A DNA stretch of 64,000 nucleotides, from the NCBI RefSeq assembly GCF_019443445.1, contig NZ_CP080378.1, forward strand, positions 3,658,001 through 3,722,000, written 5' to 3'. Origin of the DNA: Massilia sp. PAMC28688. Its GTDB lineage: Bacteria > Pseudomonadota > Gammaproteobacteria > Burkholderiales > Burkholderiaceae_D. Every line of letters begins with the position of its first letter. Positions within the stretch are counted from its first letter, which is position 1. Positions 15,585 through 24,307 of the stretch are shown piece by piece. The position numbers and the translations under genes were made by a program. The notes below the pieces were generated by a model. That model did not search any database. It saw nothing but the letters and a program-made list of their open reading frames with translations, and was not told the DNA's origin.

Positions 15585-16145
15585 CTATAGCGAACCGAGA
15601 AAGGCTTCAATAGCAAACACGTGTGGATCGTCCTTGCCCATGGCGCGCAAGGCTTGCGCCAGTTCCATCAGATAGTCACGGTTCGGGCCGCTGGGTCCGT
15701 GCGAGGCAGCAATGTGGACGGCAATGTCGTATTCGCTGGCCGGACCGAGGAAGGCGGCGTTGTCGGCGGTGGCAATGTAGACCAGGCCTTCCGTGGTGGT
15801 GGCGTCATCAAAGGTGATGTCCGTGGCCAGGCGCAGATAGCCGTTCTTTTCGCGATGATCGAGGTGGGCGAATACCTGCGGCGTGATCAGGTAGGCCATG
15901 CCGTCGCAGACGGCGCCGGCCGCGTGCACCAGGGTCACCACCCGGCCGGGAGCCGCTTCGGTTCCCCGGTGGTCGTGCGAGCCCTGCCAGAAGCGGCGCG
16001 TCCAGTTGGCAATGCTGGCGGGGCGGCGCTCAATGAATGGGAAGTCCGCCTTGTAAATCAATGAGCCATAGCCGAACAGCCACACGCTGTGGTGGCCGTC
16101 GAATTTGTCCATGCGCTGGTTGATGGCGATGGTGTCGTGGGACAT
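15585..16145 (-). CDS. ChaC-like gamma-glutamylcyclotransferase
   Basis: This 186-residue protein has the substrate-loop motif Gly25-Tyr-Gly-Ser-Leu-Ile30. Its catalytic glutamate is Glu99 in Asp-His-Arg-Glu-Lys-Asn-Gly-Tyr. ChaC enzymes cleave the gamma-glutamyl bond of glutathione, giving 5-oxoproline and Cys-Gly. I chose ATG 16145 because it places the motif at the usual distance from the N-terminus; upstream codons to 16484 look non-coding. It is cytoplasmic, and convergent with the radical SAM gene. Confidence 0.88.
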   Translation of the reverse strand: MSHDTIAINQRMDKFDGHHSVWLFGYGSLIYKADFPFIERRPASIANWTRRFWQGSHDHRGTEAAPGRVVTLVHAAGAVCDGMAYLITPQVFAHLDHREKNGYLRLATDITFDDATTTEGLVYIATADNAAFLGPASEYDIAVHIAASHGPSGPNRDYLMELAQALRAMGKDDPHVFAIEAFLGSL

Positions 16146-16350
16146 GGGTGCCTCTGCAACAATCGTAGGGACATTATAGATGGGGTGCCAATCCGGCGCT
16201 GGGCGGTAATCTGCCTGCGGCCAGTGCGGCGCCGTTCTCCGGGCGCCGCGCGCAGGGATTCGATCACTGCAGCGGCAGGTGCCCGCTGTGGCGCTGTGCC
16301 GCTGTGCCGCGCTGCCTATTGCCCGGCGCTTATTGCCAAGCCTGCCACCT

Positions 16351-17292
16351 TCATGCCGCAGTCTCGTTCGGGCGCGGCTGTGGCACCGGAACATTCCAGT
16401 CGTGCGCCAGCATGAACTGATGCAGGAATGCGATAAAACTTTCTGCTGCAGGCGAGAGCGAGCGGTTATCACGCCGGTACACAAAAAAACGGCGCGTCAG
16501 TTCCGGCTCGTGCAGCTGGCGCATCTGCAGCTGGTGCAGCCTGACAAGCGGTTGCGCGTACGGCAGGCATACCGTAATGCCCAGTCCGGCGGCCACCATG
16601 GCCAGGGCCGTGGTCATGAAGGTGACTTCGTTGGCCGGATCAATCTGTACGTCGCGCAGTGCGCCATGCATGTCACTGAGCAGGCGTTCGGTGAACTGGC
16701 CCTGCAGCGAGATGAGGGGATAGCCAGCCAGGTCATGCCAGGCAAGCCGCGTGCGCTGTTCCAGCGCATGGCCGGCCGGGAATACCACGGCAAAGGGCAT
16801 CTCAAACAGCACCGTGGCCGCGATCTGCGCGAGCGCATCGCGTTCCGGTCCAATGCCCAGGTCCACTTCGCCGCTGAGCACCCGTCCCGTCACCTGTTCC
16901 ACCGCACAATCGACCAGGCGCACCTGGATATCCGGATGGGCCCGGCGATAGCTGGCAATGATCTCCGGCAGCAGTGTGCACGACATCAGTTGCGGCGCGG
17001 CCACCCGCACAACGCCTTTTTTTAATTGCGTATGATTGGCGATATCGAGCAAGGCACCATCGAGGTCGTCAATGGTCTTGGAAAACAGCGGGTAGAGTTC
17101 GCGCCCAATGTCGGTCAGTGCAATCTTGCGGGTGCTGCGGTCCACCAGCCGGATACCGAGCGTCTGCTCCAGTTCCTTGATCAGGCCCGACAACGCCGCC
17201 TGCGTCACGTGCAGGTACTCGGCAGCAAGCGTGAAGCTGCCGGTGCGGGCGAGGGCGACGAAGGCGCGCAATTGGCGCAAAGTGGGATTCAT
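16351..17292 (-). CDS. LysR-type transcriptional regulator
   Basis: The 313-residue protein has an N-terminal winged helix-turn-helix (residues ~3-62, with Leu-Arg-Ala-Phe-Val-Ala-Leu and Gln-Ala-Ala-Leu-Ser). A periplasmic-binding-like effector domain follows (~90-295). It is divergent from the VOC-FAH-MAI genes across a 90-bp AT-rich gap, the classical arrangement for a LysR activator of the neighbouring catabolic operon. The inducer is unknown. Confidence 0.93.
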   Translation of the reverse strand: MNPTLRQLRAFVALARTGSFTLAAEYLHVTQAALSGLIKELEQTLGIRLVDRSTRKIALTDIGRELYPLFSKTIDDLDGALLDIANHTQLKKGVVRVAAPQLMSCTLLPEIIASYRRAHPDIQVRLVDCAVEQVTGRVLSGEVDLGIGPERDALAQIAATVLFEMPFAVVFPAGHALEQRTRLAWHDLAGYPLISLQGQFTERLLSDMHGALRDVQIDPANEVTFMTTALAMVAAGLGITVCLPYAQPLVRLHQLQMRQLHEPELTRRFFVYRRDNRSLSPAAESFIAFLHQFMLAHDWNVPVPQPRPNETAA

Positions 17293-17381
17293 AAGATGAT
17301 CTGATATATAGCTTTGAAAATATTGTTTGTATGATAGTTCGTTTTGGCCTTTAATAGTGGCAATTACACTGGGAGCACAGC

Positions 17382-17909
17382 ATGCAGATCCAACGAATTC
17401 ACCATGTAGCCTATCGCTGCAAGGACGCCAAGCAGACCGTTGAGTGGTACGTCAAATATCTCAACATGGATTTTGTGCTGGCCATTGCCGAAGACACGGT
17501 GCCCTCGACCGGCGCCTACGATCCTTACATGCACGTCTTTCTCGACGCCGGCAACGGCAACGTGCTGGCTTTTTTCGAACTGCCGTTGCAGCCATCGATG
17601 GGCCGGGACGAAAACACCCCGCAATGGGTGCAGCACCTGGCGCTGGAAATCGGCTCCATGGATGAACTGCTGGCGGCCAAGGCGCGCCTGGAGGCGGACG
17701 GGATCGACGTGGTCGGGCCCACCAACCACACCATTTTCCAGTCGATTTACTTCTTCGACCCCAACGGCCACCGCCTCGAGCTGTCGGTCAATACCGCCAC
17801 CGACGAGATGAAGCAAAAGCTCGATGCCGTGAAGTGGGACATGCTCAATGAATGGGCCGAGACCCGCAAGGCGCCCAAGCATGCGGCCTGGATGCACGAG
17901 AAGCACTAA
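17382..17909 (+). CDS. VOC-family (glyoxalase/extradiol dioxygenase fold) protein
   Basis: This 175-residue protein carries one vicinal-oxygen-chelate module. Candidate metal ligands are a His in Ile-His-His-Val-Ala near the N-terminus, His in Val-Gln-His-Leu-Ala, and Glu in His-Arg-Leu-Glu-Leu-Ser, a 2-His-1-Glu set as in extradiol dioxygenases and glyoxalases. It opens an operon with FAH-type and isomerase genes, where a ring-cleaving dioxygenase would be expected. Whether it performs that reaction is inference. Lactoylglutathione-lyase-like activity is the alternative. Confidence 0.85.
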   Translation: MQIQRIHHVAYRCKDAKQTVEWYVKYLNMDFVLAIAEDTVPSTGAYDPYMHVFLDAGNGNVLAFFELPLQPSMGRDENTPQWVQHLALEIGSMDELLAAKARLEADGIDVVGPTNHTIFQSIYFFDPNGHRLELSVNTATDEMKQKLDAVKWDMLNEWAETRKAPKHAAWMHEKH

Positions 17910-17939
17910 GCACACACACGCATCACCAAGGACAGAACA

Positions 17940-18965
17940 ATGAAACTCGCTACACTCAAAAATGGCACGCGCGATGGCGCGCTGGTGGTGGTCAGCCGCG
18001 ACCTGACGCGTTACCAGAAGGTCCCCAAAATCGCGGCCACGCTGCAGTTCGCGCTCGATAACTGGGACAGCGTGGCTGAACGCCTGCAAGCCGTCTACAC
18101 GGCCTTGAACGACAACGCCACCTGGGACGCCCAGCCCTTTGCCGAGTCGCTGTGCCACTCGCCGCTGCCGCGTGCCTACCAGTGGGCCGACGGCTCGGCC
18201 TACATCAACCACGTGGAACTGGTGCGCAAGGCGCGCAATGTCGATGTGCCGGCTTCGTTCTATACCGATCCCCTCATGTACCAGGGCGGCTCCGACTCGT
18301 TTGTGGGCCCGCACGATCCGATCTACGCCTTGTCGGAAGAGTGGGGCATTGACCTGGAAGCGGAAGTGTCGGTCATTACGGGCGACGTGCCGATGGGCGC
18401 TACCGTGGAAGAGTGCGCCGGCGCGATCCGGCTGGTCATGCTGGTCAACGATGTCTCGCTGCGCAATCTGATCCCGGGCGAGCTGCTCAAGGGCTTCGGC
18501 TTTTTCCAGTCCAAGGCGGCCAGCGCCTTTTCGCCGGTGTGCGTGACGCCCGACGAACTTGGTGGTGCGTGGCAGGACAGCAAGCTGCACCTGCCGATCA
18601 CCGTTCACATCAACCAGCGGCCCTTCGGCAAGCCCAATGCGGGCGAGGACATGACCTTCAATTTCGCGCAGCTGGTCGCGCATGCGGCCAAGACGCGCGA
18701 GCTGGCCGCCGGCACCATCATTGGCTCTGGCACGGTGTCGAACAAGCAGGGCGACCTGCACGGTTCGAGCATTGAAAACGGCGGCGTCGGCTACTGCTGC
18801 CTGGCCGAGGTGCGCATGTACGAAACCATCGAGCAGGGCGCGCCCAGGACGTCCTTCCTGCAGTTTGGGGACAATGTACGCATCGAGATGTTTGATGCCG
18901 ATGGCGCCAGCATCTTTGGCGCCATCAATCAGGATGTGGCCAGGTACGAGGGGCCCACGCGATGA
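17940..18965 (+). CDS. Fumarylacetoacetate hydrolase family protein
   Basis: This 341-residue protein has a FAH-type N-terminal segment and a catalytic domain. The domain includes Phe-Val-Gly-Pro-His-Asp, an acidic Leu-Glu-Ala-Glu-Val metal-site strand, Val-Asn-Asp-Val-Ser-Leu-Arg and Gly-Ser-Gly-Thr-Val-Ser-Asn. These proteins hydrolyse carbon-carbon bonds of beta-diketo acids such as fumarylacetoacetate or fumarylpyruvate. It lies between the VOC gene (30-bp gap) and maiA, which it overlaps by 4 bases. This is the last step of homogentisate- or gentisate-type ring degradation. Confidence 0.88.
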   Translation: MKLATLKNGTRDGALVVVSRDLTRYQKVPKIAATLQFALDNWDSVAERLQAVYTALNDNATWDAQPFAESLCHSPLPRAYQWADGSAYINHVELVRKARNVDVPASFYTDPLMYQGGSDSFVGPHDPIYALSEEWGIDLEAEVSVITGDVPMGATVEECAGAIRLVMLVNDVSLRNLIPGELLKGFGFFQSKAASAFSPVCVTPDELGGAWQDSKLHLPITVHINQRPFGKPNAGEDMTFNFAQLVAHAAKTRELAAGTIIGSGTVSNKQGDLHGSSIENGGVGYCCLAEVRMYETIEQGAPRTSFLQFGDNVRIEMFDADGASIFGAINQDVARYEGPTR

Positions 18966-19606
18966 AGCTGTACGACTATTTCCGCAGCTCGGCTGCGTAC
19001 CGCGTGCGCATCGGCCTCAATCTCAAGGGGCTGGCCTATGACGCCGTGCCGGTACACCTGGTCCGCGACGGCGGCGAGCACCTCAAGCCCGAGTACCGCG
19101 CCATCAATCCCAGCGCACTGATACCTGCGCTGCAAGATGGCGGCGCCACCATCACGCAGTCGCTGGCCATCCTGGAGTATCTCGACGAGGTTCATCCGCT
19201 GGTGCCAATCCTGCCGCGCGACGCCCTGGGCCGCGCGCGCGTACGCTCGCTGGCGCTGGCCATCGCCTGCGATATTCATCCACTGAACAACCTGCGCGTG
19301 CTGCGCTACCTGGTCAAGGAAGCCGGCCTGACCGAAGAGGCGAAAACCGCCTGGTACGTGCACTGGGTGCGCGAAGGCTTTGCCGCGCTCGAAGCGCAGC
19401 TTGCAGCGTCGGCGGACACGGGGCGTTTCTGCCATGGCGACATGCCCACCCTGGCCGACATCGTCCTGGTGCCGCAGGTGTTCAACGCCGCGCGCTTCAA
19501 TGTCGACATGAGCGCCTATCCCACCATGGCCCGTATCGATGCCGCCTGCCGCGCTTTGCCCGCATTTGAGGCGGCCCATCCTGCCAAGCAGGCGGACGCC
19601 GAATAG
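18962..19606 (+). CDS. maiA: Maleylacetoacetate isomerase (zeta-class GST)
   Basis: This 214-residue zeta-class glutathione transferase opens Leu-Tyr-Asp-Tyr-Phe-Arg-Ser-Ser-Ala-Ala-Tyr-Arg-Val-Arg-Ile, the glutathione-site signature of the group. It uses glutathione to isomerise maleylacetoacetate (or maleylpyruvate) to the fumaryl form, substrate of the FAH protein encoded just upstream. The ATG overlaps the upstream TGA, so the two proteins are translationally coupled. Confidence 0.9.
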   Translation: MKLYDYFRSSAAYRVRIGLNLKGLAYDAVPVHLVRDGGEHLKPEYRAINPSALIPALQDGGATITQSLAILEYLDEVHPLVPILPRDALGRARVRSLALAIACDIHPLNNLRVLRYLVKEAGLTEEAKTAWYVHWVREGFAALEAQLAASADTGRFCHGDMPTLADIVLVPQVFNAARFNVDMSAYPTMARIDAACRALPAFEAAHPAKQADAE

Positions 19607-19628
19607 CACACGCCAAGCCCACGCAAAA

Positions 19629-19659
19629 ACGCCGTCCGTGCGCAAGGCAGGGACGGCGT
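19629..19659 (-). terminator. Terminator between maiA and the CBS gene
   Basis: A perfect 9-bp stem, ACGCCGTCC (19629-19637) with GGACGGCGT (19651-19659). The T run appears on the minus strand (A run at 19625-19629), so it mainly serves the leftward CBS-domain gene. Confidence 0.8.
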
Positions 19660-19682
19660 CGTGACAACGGCCGGTGTCAGTG

Positions 19683-20132
19683 TCAGTGCTTGGCGGTCGA
19701 CATGTCCGGCTCGGACGGCGTCGAAATCTCTTCCAGCGCCTGTTCGATGCCCTTGGACTGGCTGGTTGCCATGTCGCCCAGCGACACGATGCCAATCAAG
19801 CTGTGCGACTGCTGGTCTACAACCGGCACGCGGCGAATCTGCACGTCGCCCATCTGGCCCAGGACTTCATCGACCGACTGGCCTGCGTAGCAGGTGCGCA
19901 CGTCGGTGCTCATCACGTCGCCCACGCGCGTGCTTTCAGGCGCCTGGCCGGCTGCGGTGGAGCGTACGGTAATGTCGCGGTCGGTGATCATGCCCACCAG
20001 CTTTTCGCCGTCGACAACCGGGATCGAACCGACATTGAATTCATCCATCATCTGCGCGGCGCGGCGCACGGTCTCTTCCGGCGAAATGCATTGAACGTCG
20101 CGGGTCATTACTTCTTGAATCGTTTGCATCAT
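19683..20132 (-). CDS. CBS-domain protein
   Basis: This 149-residue protein consists of two CBS motifs (residues ~8-60 and ~72-128). Each has the Val-x-Met-Thr start and the Gly-Ile/Met-Ile/Val-Thr/Ser-x-Arg/Gly-Asp end. Such paired modules bind adenine nucleotides and act as energy or redox sensors. It has no other domain, so it must act by binding a partner. It is preceded by a good ribosome site (GGAGGC read leftward near 20135-20140). Confidence 0.9.
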   Translation of the reverse strand: MMQTIQEVMTRDVQCISPEETVRRAAQMMDEFNVGSIPVVDGEKLVGMITDRDITVRSTAAGQAPESTRVGDVMSTDVRTCYAGQSVDEVLGQMGDVQIRRVPVVDQQSHSLIGIVSLGDMATSQSKGIEQALEEISTPSEPDMSTAKH

Positions 20133-20272
20133 GAGCCTCCATAGCTAAATGAATATCGAACTGCGATTTCCCTGCGTGGCAGGGTTTTGTCAATAATGCA
20201 CTTTTTTCGTAAAGTCTGACGCGTGGTTGAAATGGCATTTACAATCGATGCCTTTGGATCGCCTCATCACCG

Positions 20273-21040
20273 ATGTCTTCCAGCATTCCCGCTCCCATCC
20301 TTGATGCCTTCGCGCGCGCACATTCTTCGTGGCATCCCCATTTGACCGCTGGCCTGGAAGCAATGATGCGGGCGCAGCCGTCGTACCTGCCGCAGCTTGC
20401 CGGGGACGCCTATCTTCCGACTGAGCAGCGCCTGTTCGCCGCCTTTGCGCTGCCGCTCGACAAGGTACGCTACGTGCTGGTGGGCGAGGGGCCGTATCCG
20501 CGTGCGGAAAGTGCGACCGGCGTGTGCTTCATGGACGGCGCCGTGGGCGAGTTGTGGTGTGCCTCCGGCCTGTCCAAGCCAGTCAACAAGGCAACGTCGT
20601 TGCGCAATTTCATGAAGATGCTGCTGGTGGCCGATCAGCGCCTGCAGTCGGGCAACACCGGCGGTGCTGCCCTGGCGCCCATTGCGGCGCAGCTTGAGGC
20701 GCACGGAAATATCAAGACGCTGGCGCAGTTGCAGGACAACCTGATGGCCCAGGGGTTCTTATTGCTGAACGCCTCGCTCGTGTTCCGCCACCATGTTGCG
20801 CCGGCCATTGATGCCAAGGCCTGGCTCCCCTTTCTCGACACCGTCTTGCAGGCCCTGCTGCCGGTAGCGCCAACCCTGGTTTTGTGGGGCAAGATTGCCG
20901 AGCAGCTCAAAAAGCTGCCCTGTACGGCCGGCTTCCCGCAGGTGGCGTCGGAACACCCCTACAACCTCAGCTTCATCGACCACGTGGACATGCAGAATTT
21001 GTTCCGCCCGATGCGCTTGCTGCACTGCGGCGAAAAATAG
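20273..21040 (+). CDS. Uracil-DNA glycosylase-like protein, catalytic Asp replaced
   Basis: The 255-residue protein shows the whole layout of family-1 uracil-DNA glycosylases. The water-activating loop is Gly71-Glu-Gly-Pro-Tyr-Pro76, where the canonical form is GQDPYH. It is followed by Gly-Val-Cys-Phe86, Leu-Leu-Leu-Asn166, Val-Leu-Trp-Gly, and His228-Pro-Tyr-Asn-Leu where HPSPL is usual. The catalytic Asp is therefore Gly and the loop His is Pro. Similar GEGP loops occur in family-4 UDGs, so activity by another route is possible. A DNA-binding or altered-specificity role is the alternative. Confidence 0.75.
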   Translation: MSSSIPAPILDAFARAHSSWHPHLTAGLEAMMRAQPSYLPQLAGDAYLPTEQRLFAAFALPLDKVRYVLVGEGPYPRAESATGVCFMDGAVGELWCASGLSKPVNKATSLRNFMKMLLVADQRLQSGNTGGAALAPIAAQLEAHGNIKTLAQLQDNLMAQGFLLLNASLVFRHHVAPAIDAKAWLPFLDTVLQALLPVAPTLVLWGKIAEQLKKLPCTAGFPQVASEHPYNLSFIDHVDMQNLFRPMRLLHCGEK

Positions 21041-21047
21041 GGCGTCC

Positions 21048-21076
21048 GAGACAGGACCCGGCAAATTTGATATACT
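21048..21076 (+). promoter_or_regulatory. Promoter of the isc operon
   Basis: GAGACA (21048-21053) and TATACT (21071-21076) are spaced by 17 bases, which makes a plausible sigma-70 promoter. Its -10 box overlaps the IscR site, matching an auto-repressed operon. Confidence 0.55.
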
Positions 21077-21096
21077 TGACTAAATCGTTCAACTAA
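21072..21096. promoter_or_regulatory. Type-1 IscR binding site
   Basis: The 25-base stretch starts ATACTTGACT and ends TTCAACTAA. It matches most positions of the E. coli type-1 IscR consensus (ATA-S-YY-GACT...GTC-RR-S-TAT), with two mismatches in the second half-site core. It covers the presumed start region of the iscR transcript, where holo-IscR would repress. Confidence 0.7.
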
Positions 21097-21181
21097 TCAG
21101 GGCTTTATTTTTCCCTGGCAGGCATCGTGAATGCGCTGCGTGAATGAATTTAGGCAATATTTTAACATGACCGGGGTTGAG

Positions 21182-21661
21182 ATGCGTCTGACCACTAAAG
21201 GCCGTTTTGCTGTGACTGCGATGATCGATCTTGCCCTGCGACAGGGCAAGGGACCGGTTACGCTCGCCGGCATCAGCCAGCGCCAGGCCATTTCCCTGTC
21301 CTACCTGGAGCAGCTGTTCGGCAAGCTGCGCCGCCACGAGATCGTGGAGTCCATCCGCGGACCGGGTGGCGGCTACAGCCTGGCGCGCCGCGCCGACAAG
21401 GTGACGGTGGCCGACATCATCATTGCGGTGGACGAGCCGCTCGATGCGACCCAGTGCGGCGGCAAGGAAAACTGTCACGGCTCGGACGCTGCCACCGGCG
21501 CGCGCTGCATGACGCACGAGCTGTGGGCCACGCTCAACGAAAAAATGGTCGACTATCTCGATTCGGTCTCGCTGCAGGACCTGGTCGACCAGCAGAATCA
21601 CAAGCACGCCGAGCAGGTTGTGGTGGTACACCGCACGCCCGCTGCAGTCGGACAAAATTGA
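21182..21661 (+). CDS. iscR: Iron-sulfur cluster regulator IscR (Rrf2 family)
   Basis: This 159-residue protein starts Met-Arg-Leu-Thr-Thr-Lys-Gly-Arg, the invariant IscR N-terminus. It has a winged helix (~1-65, with Gly-Pro-Gly-Gly-Gly-Tyr) and cysteines Cys92, Cys98 and Cys109 for its [2Fe-2S] cluster. The gap between the second and third Cys is five residues longer than in E. coli (Cys104). Holo-IscR should repress this operon through the site at 21072-21096. An in-frame ATG at 21131 is too far upstream to be the start. Confidence 0.95.
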   Translation: MRLTTKGRFAVTAMIDLALRQGKGPVTLAGISQRQAISLSYLEQLFGKLRRHEIVESIRGPGGGYSLARRADKVTVADIIIAVDEPLDATQCGGKENCHGSDAATGARCMTHELWATLNEKMVDYLDSVSLQDLVDQQNHKHAEQVVVVHRTPAAVGQN

Positions 21662-21681
21662 AGCATATTGGAGCAGACCTG

Positions 21682-22938
21682 ATGAACGCACCTCTGGACA
21701 AAGAACTCGAGCAGACCTTCGTGACTGCGCCGCACTTCCCCATCTACATGGACTATTCGGCCACCACGCCAATCGATCCGCGGGTGGCGGACAAGATGAT
21801 TCCCTACCTGCGCGAGCAGTTCGGCAATCCGGCGTCGCGCAGCCACATGTATGGCTGGACTGCGGAAAAGGCAGTGGAGGAGGCGCGCGCCCACGTGGCA
21901 GCGCTGGTCGGTGCCGATCCGCGCGAGATCATCTGGACCTCCGGCGCCACCGAGTCCAACAACCTGGCGCTCAAGGGCGCGGCGCAGTTCTACAAGACGC
22001 GCGGCAAGCACATCATCACGGTCAAGACCGAGCACAAGGCGGTGCTGGACACCGTGCGTGAACTGGAGCGGGTTGGCTTTGACGCCACCTACCTGGAACC
22101 GCAGGACAATGGCCTGATCACAGTCGCTCAGCTCGAAGCTGCCATGCGCCCGGATACCATTCTGGTCTCGGTCATGCTGGTCAATAACGAGATCGGCGTG
22201 ATCCAGCCAATCGAGGAACTGGCCGCGCTGTGCCGCTCCAGGAATGTCATCTTCCATTGCGACGCGGCCCAGGCCACCGGCAAGGTCGCCATCGACCTGG
22301 CCAACAGCAAGGTGGACCTCATGACCTTCACCGCCCACAAGACATATGGTCCCAAGGGCATTGGCGCCCTGTACGTGCGCCGCAAGCCGCGCGTGCGTCT
22401 CGAAGCACAGATGCACGGCGGTGGCCACGAGCGCGGCCTGCGTTCGGGCACGCTGCCAACCCACCAGATCGTGGGCATGGGCGAAGCCTTCCGCATCGCC
22501 AAGGAAGAAATGGACAGTGAAATCGCCCGTATCACGGCGCTGCGTGACCGCCTGGCCAAGGGCCTGCAGGAAATCGAAGAAACGTACATCAATGGCGACA
22601 TGGATCACCGCGTGCCGCATAACCTCAACGTGAGCTTCAATTACGTCGAAGGCGAGTCGCTGATCATGGCCATCAAGGACATCGCCGTGTCGTCCGGTTC
22701 GGCCTGCACCTCGGCCAGCCTGGAGCCATCCTACGTGCTGCGCGCCCTGGGCCGCAGCGACGAGCTGGCACACAGCTCCATCCGTTTTACCATCGGCCGC
22801 TTCTCGACCGAAGCCGACATCGACTTTGCAGTGGACCTGCTCAAGTCGAAGGTCCACAAGCTGCGCGAACTGTCGCCGCTGTGGGACATGTTCAAGGAAG
22901 GAATCGACATCAATTCCATCCAATGGGCAGCCCACTAA
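21682..22938 (+). CDS. iscS: Cysteine desulfurase IscS
   Basis: This 418-residue PLP enzyme has Met-Asp-Tyr-Ser-Ala-Thr-Thr-Pro near the N-terminus. The PLP lysine lies in Thr-Ala-His-Lys-Thr-Tyr-Gly-Pro. The mobile-loop catalytic cysteine lies in Ser-Gly-Ser-Ala-Cys-Thr-Ser-Ala. It releases sulfur from cysteine as a persulfide and passes it to IscU. The N-terminus is about 14 residues longer than in E. coli, as in other betaproteobacteria. It starts 20 bases after iscR. Confidence 0.97.
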   Translation: MNAPLDKELEQTFVTAPHFPIYMDYSATTPIDPRVADKMIPYLREQFGNPASRSHMYGWTAEKAVEEARAHVAALVGADPREIIWTSGATESNNLALKGAAQFYKTRGKHIITVKTEHKAVLDTVRELERVGFDATYLEPQDNGLITVAQLEAAMRPDTILVSVMLVNNEIGVIQPIEELAALCRSRNVIFHCDAAQATGKVAIDLANSKVDLMTFTAHKTYGPKGIGALYVRRKPRVRLEAQMHGGGHERGLRSGTLPTHQIVGMGEAFRIAKEEMDSEIARITALRDRLAKGLQEIEETYINGDMDHRVPHNLNVSFNYVEGESLIMAIKDIAVSSGSACTSASLEPSYVLRALGRSDELAHSSIRFTIGRFSTEADIDFAVDLLKSKVHKLRELSPLWDMFKEGIDINSIQWAAH

Positions 22939-22965
22939 CCGTATTGAATATTCAGGAGTTCTAAA

Positions 22966-23355
22966 ATGGCATACTCGGACAAAGTGTTGGATCACTACGA
23001 AAATCCACGTAACGTTGGCGCCTTTGACAAGGGCGACGAGACAATCGGCACCGGCATGGTTGGCGCGCCGGCATGTGGCGACGTCATGAAGCTGCAAATC
23101 AAGGTCGGCGCAGATGGCCTGATCGAAGACGCAAAGTTCAAGACCTATGGCTGCGGTTCGGCCATTGCGTCGTCGTCGCTGGTGACCGAATGGGTCAAGG
23201 GCAAGACGCTTGACCAGGCGCTGTCGATCAAGAACACCCAGATCGCTGAAGAACTGGCGCTGCCGCCGGTGAAGATTCACTGCTCGATCCTGGCTGAAGA
23301 CGCGATCAAGGCTGCCGTGTCGGACTACAAGGCCAAGCACCCAACCGCGGCGTAA
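22966..23355 (+). CDS. iscU: Fe-S cluster scaffold IscU
   Basis: This 129-residue scaffold has Cys37, Asp39, Cys63 and Cys106 for cluster assembly, and Leu-Pro-Pro-Val-Lys (99-103), the HscA recognition motif. It has the size and residue numbering of E. coli IscU. It receives sulfur from IscS and hands clusters over with the HscAB chaperones. Confidence 0.97.
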   Translation: MAYSDKVLDHYENPRNVGAFDKGDETIGTGMVGAPACGDVMKLQIKVGADGLIEDAKFKTYGCGSAIASSSLVTEWVKGKTLDQALSIKNTQIAEELALPPVKIHCSILAEDAIKAAVSDYKAKHPTAA

Positions 23356-23387
23356 GCCGGGGTTTCTGCATCACAGCTGGAGAAACT

Positions 23388-23711
23388 ATGGCAATCACAC
23401 TGACCGAAAAAGCGGCCAAGCACATCAACCGCTACCTGGAACGGCGCGGCAAGGGCATTGGTTTGCGTTTTGGCGTGCGCACCACGGGCTGCTCGGGCCT
23501 GGCCTACAAGCTCGAATACGTTGACGAATCGGCGGCCGAAGACAATGTCTTCGAGTCGCACGGCGTCAAGGTATTCGTCGACCCGAAAAGCCTGCCGTAC
23601 ATCGATGGCACCGAGCTCGATTTTACGCGCGAAGGTTTGAACGAAGGCTTCCGCTTCCGCAATCCGCAGGTCAAGGACGAATGCGGCTGCGGCGAGAGCT
23701 TCCGCATTTAA
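23388..23711 (+). CDS. iscA: Fe-S cluster assembly protein IscA
   Basis: This 107-residue A-type carrier has the three conserved cysteines Cys35 (Thr-Gly-Cys-Ser-Gly), Cys99 and Cys101 (Cys-Gly-Cys-Gly-Glu-Ser-Phe). It binds iron or clusters and delivers [4Fe-4S] units to apo-proteins. It lies between iscU and hscB in the standard order. Confidence 0.97.
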   Translation: MAITLTEKAAKHINRYLERRGKGIGLRFGVRTTGCSGLAYKLEYVDESAAEDNVFESHGVKVFVDPKSLPYIDGTELDFTREGLNEGFRFRNPQVKDECGCGESFRI

Positions 23712-23721
23712 CGCCTTGACG

Positions 23722-24237
23722 ATGCAGAACCACTTCGACCTGTTCCAGCTTCCCGCGGCCTTTTCCGTGGACATGGCCGCGCTCGACGCGGCATACCGCG
23801 ATGTGCAGGGCCAGGTCCACCCGGATCGCTTCGTCGGTGCCACCGATGCAGAAAAGCGCGTGGCCATGCAGTGGGCCACCCGCGCCAATGAGGCCTACCA
23901 GACGCTCAAGAACCCGCAGAAGCGCGCGCAGTACCTGTGCGAGCTCAATGGCGTGGACCTCGCCACCGAGTCCAACACCGCCATGCCGATGGAATTTTTG
24001 ATGCAGCAGATGGAATGGCGCGAGGCGCTGGGTGAAGCCCGCTCCGGCGCCGACCTGCCTGCGCTCGAAGCGCTGTCGGCAGAAGTGAAGGCTGACCGCA
24101 AGACGCGCACCGCCAGCATCGGCAAGCAGCTCGATGCGGGCGACTTTGAACACGCCGCGCAAGGGGTGAGGGCGCTCATGTTCCTCGACAAATTCGACGA
24201 GGAACTGCGTCACGCCTTTGACGCACTCGATCACTGA
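23722..24237 (+). CDS. hscB: Fe-S assembly J-domain co-chaperone HscB
   Basis: From ATG 23722 the protein has 171 residues: a J domain with His33-Pro-Asp35 (residues ~1-75) and a three-helix C-terminal domain that binds IscU. It stimulates the HscA ATPase and targets IscU to it. A TTG at 23716 would add two residues. The gene begins 10 bases after iscA. Confidence 0.95.
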   Translation: MQNHFDLFQLPAAFSVDMAALDAAYRDVQGQVHPDRFVGATDAEKRVAMQWATRANEAYQTLKNPQKRAQYLCELNGVDLATESNTAMPMEFLMQQMEWREALGEARSGADLPALEALSAEVKADRKTRTASIGKQLDAGDFEHAAQGVRALMFLDKFDEELRHAFDALDH

Positions 24238-24307
24238 CCGGCCGCACGCGCCGGTCACACCATCGCAGTACTTCCACTTCCGCAGTGGGCCGACTACATA
24301 AGAATAT

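Noticed and set aside
16146..16484. N-terminal extension of the ChaC-like protein
   Set aside because: Codons upstream of 16145 look non-coding and the family starts shortly before Gly-Tyr-Gly-Ser-Leu.
21598..23340. 580-codon open frame on the minus strand
   Set aside because: It is antisense to iscS and iscU, whose catalytic residues are complete. Long antisense frames are common at high third-position G+C.
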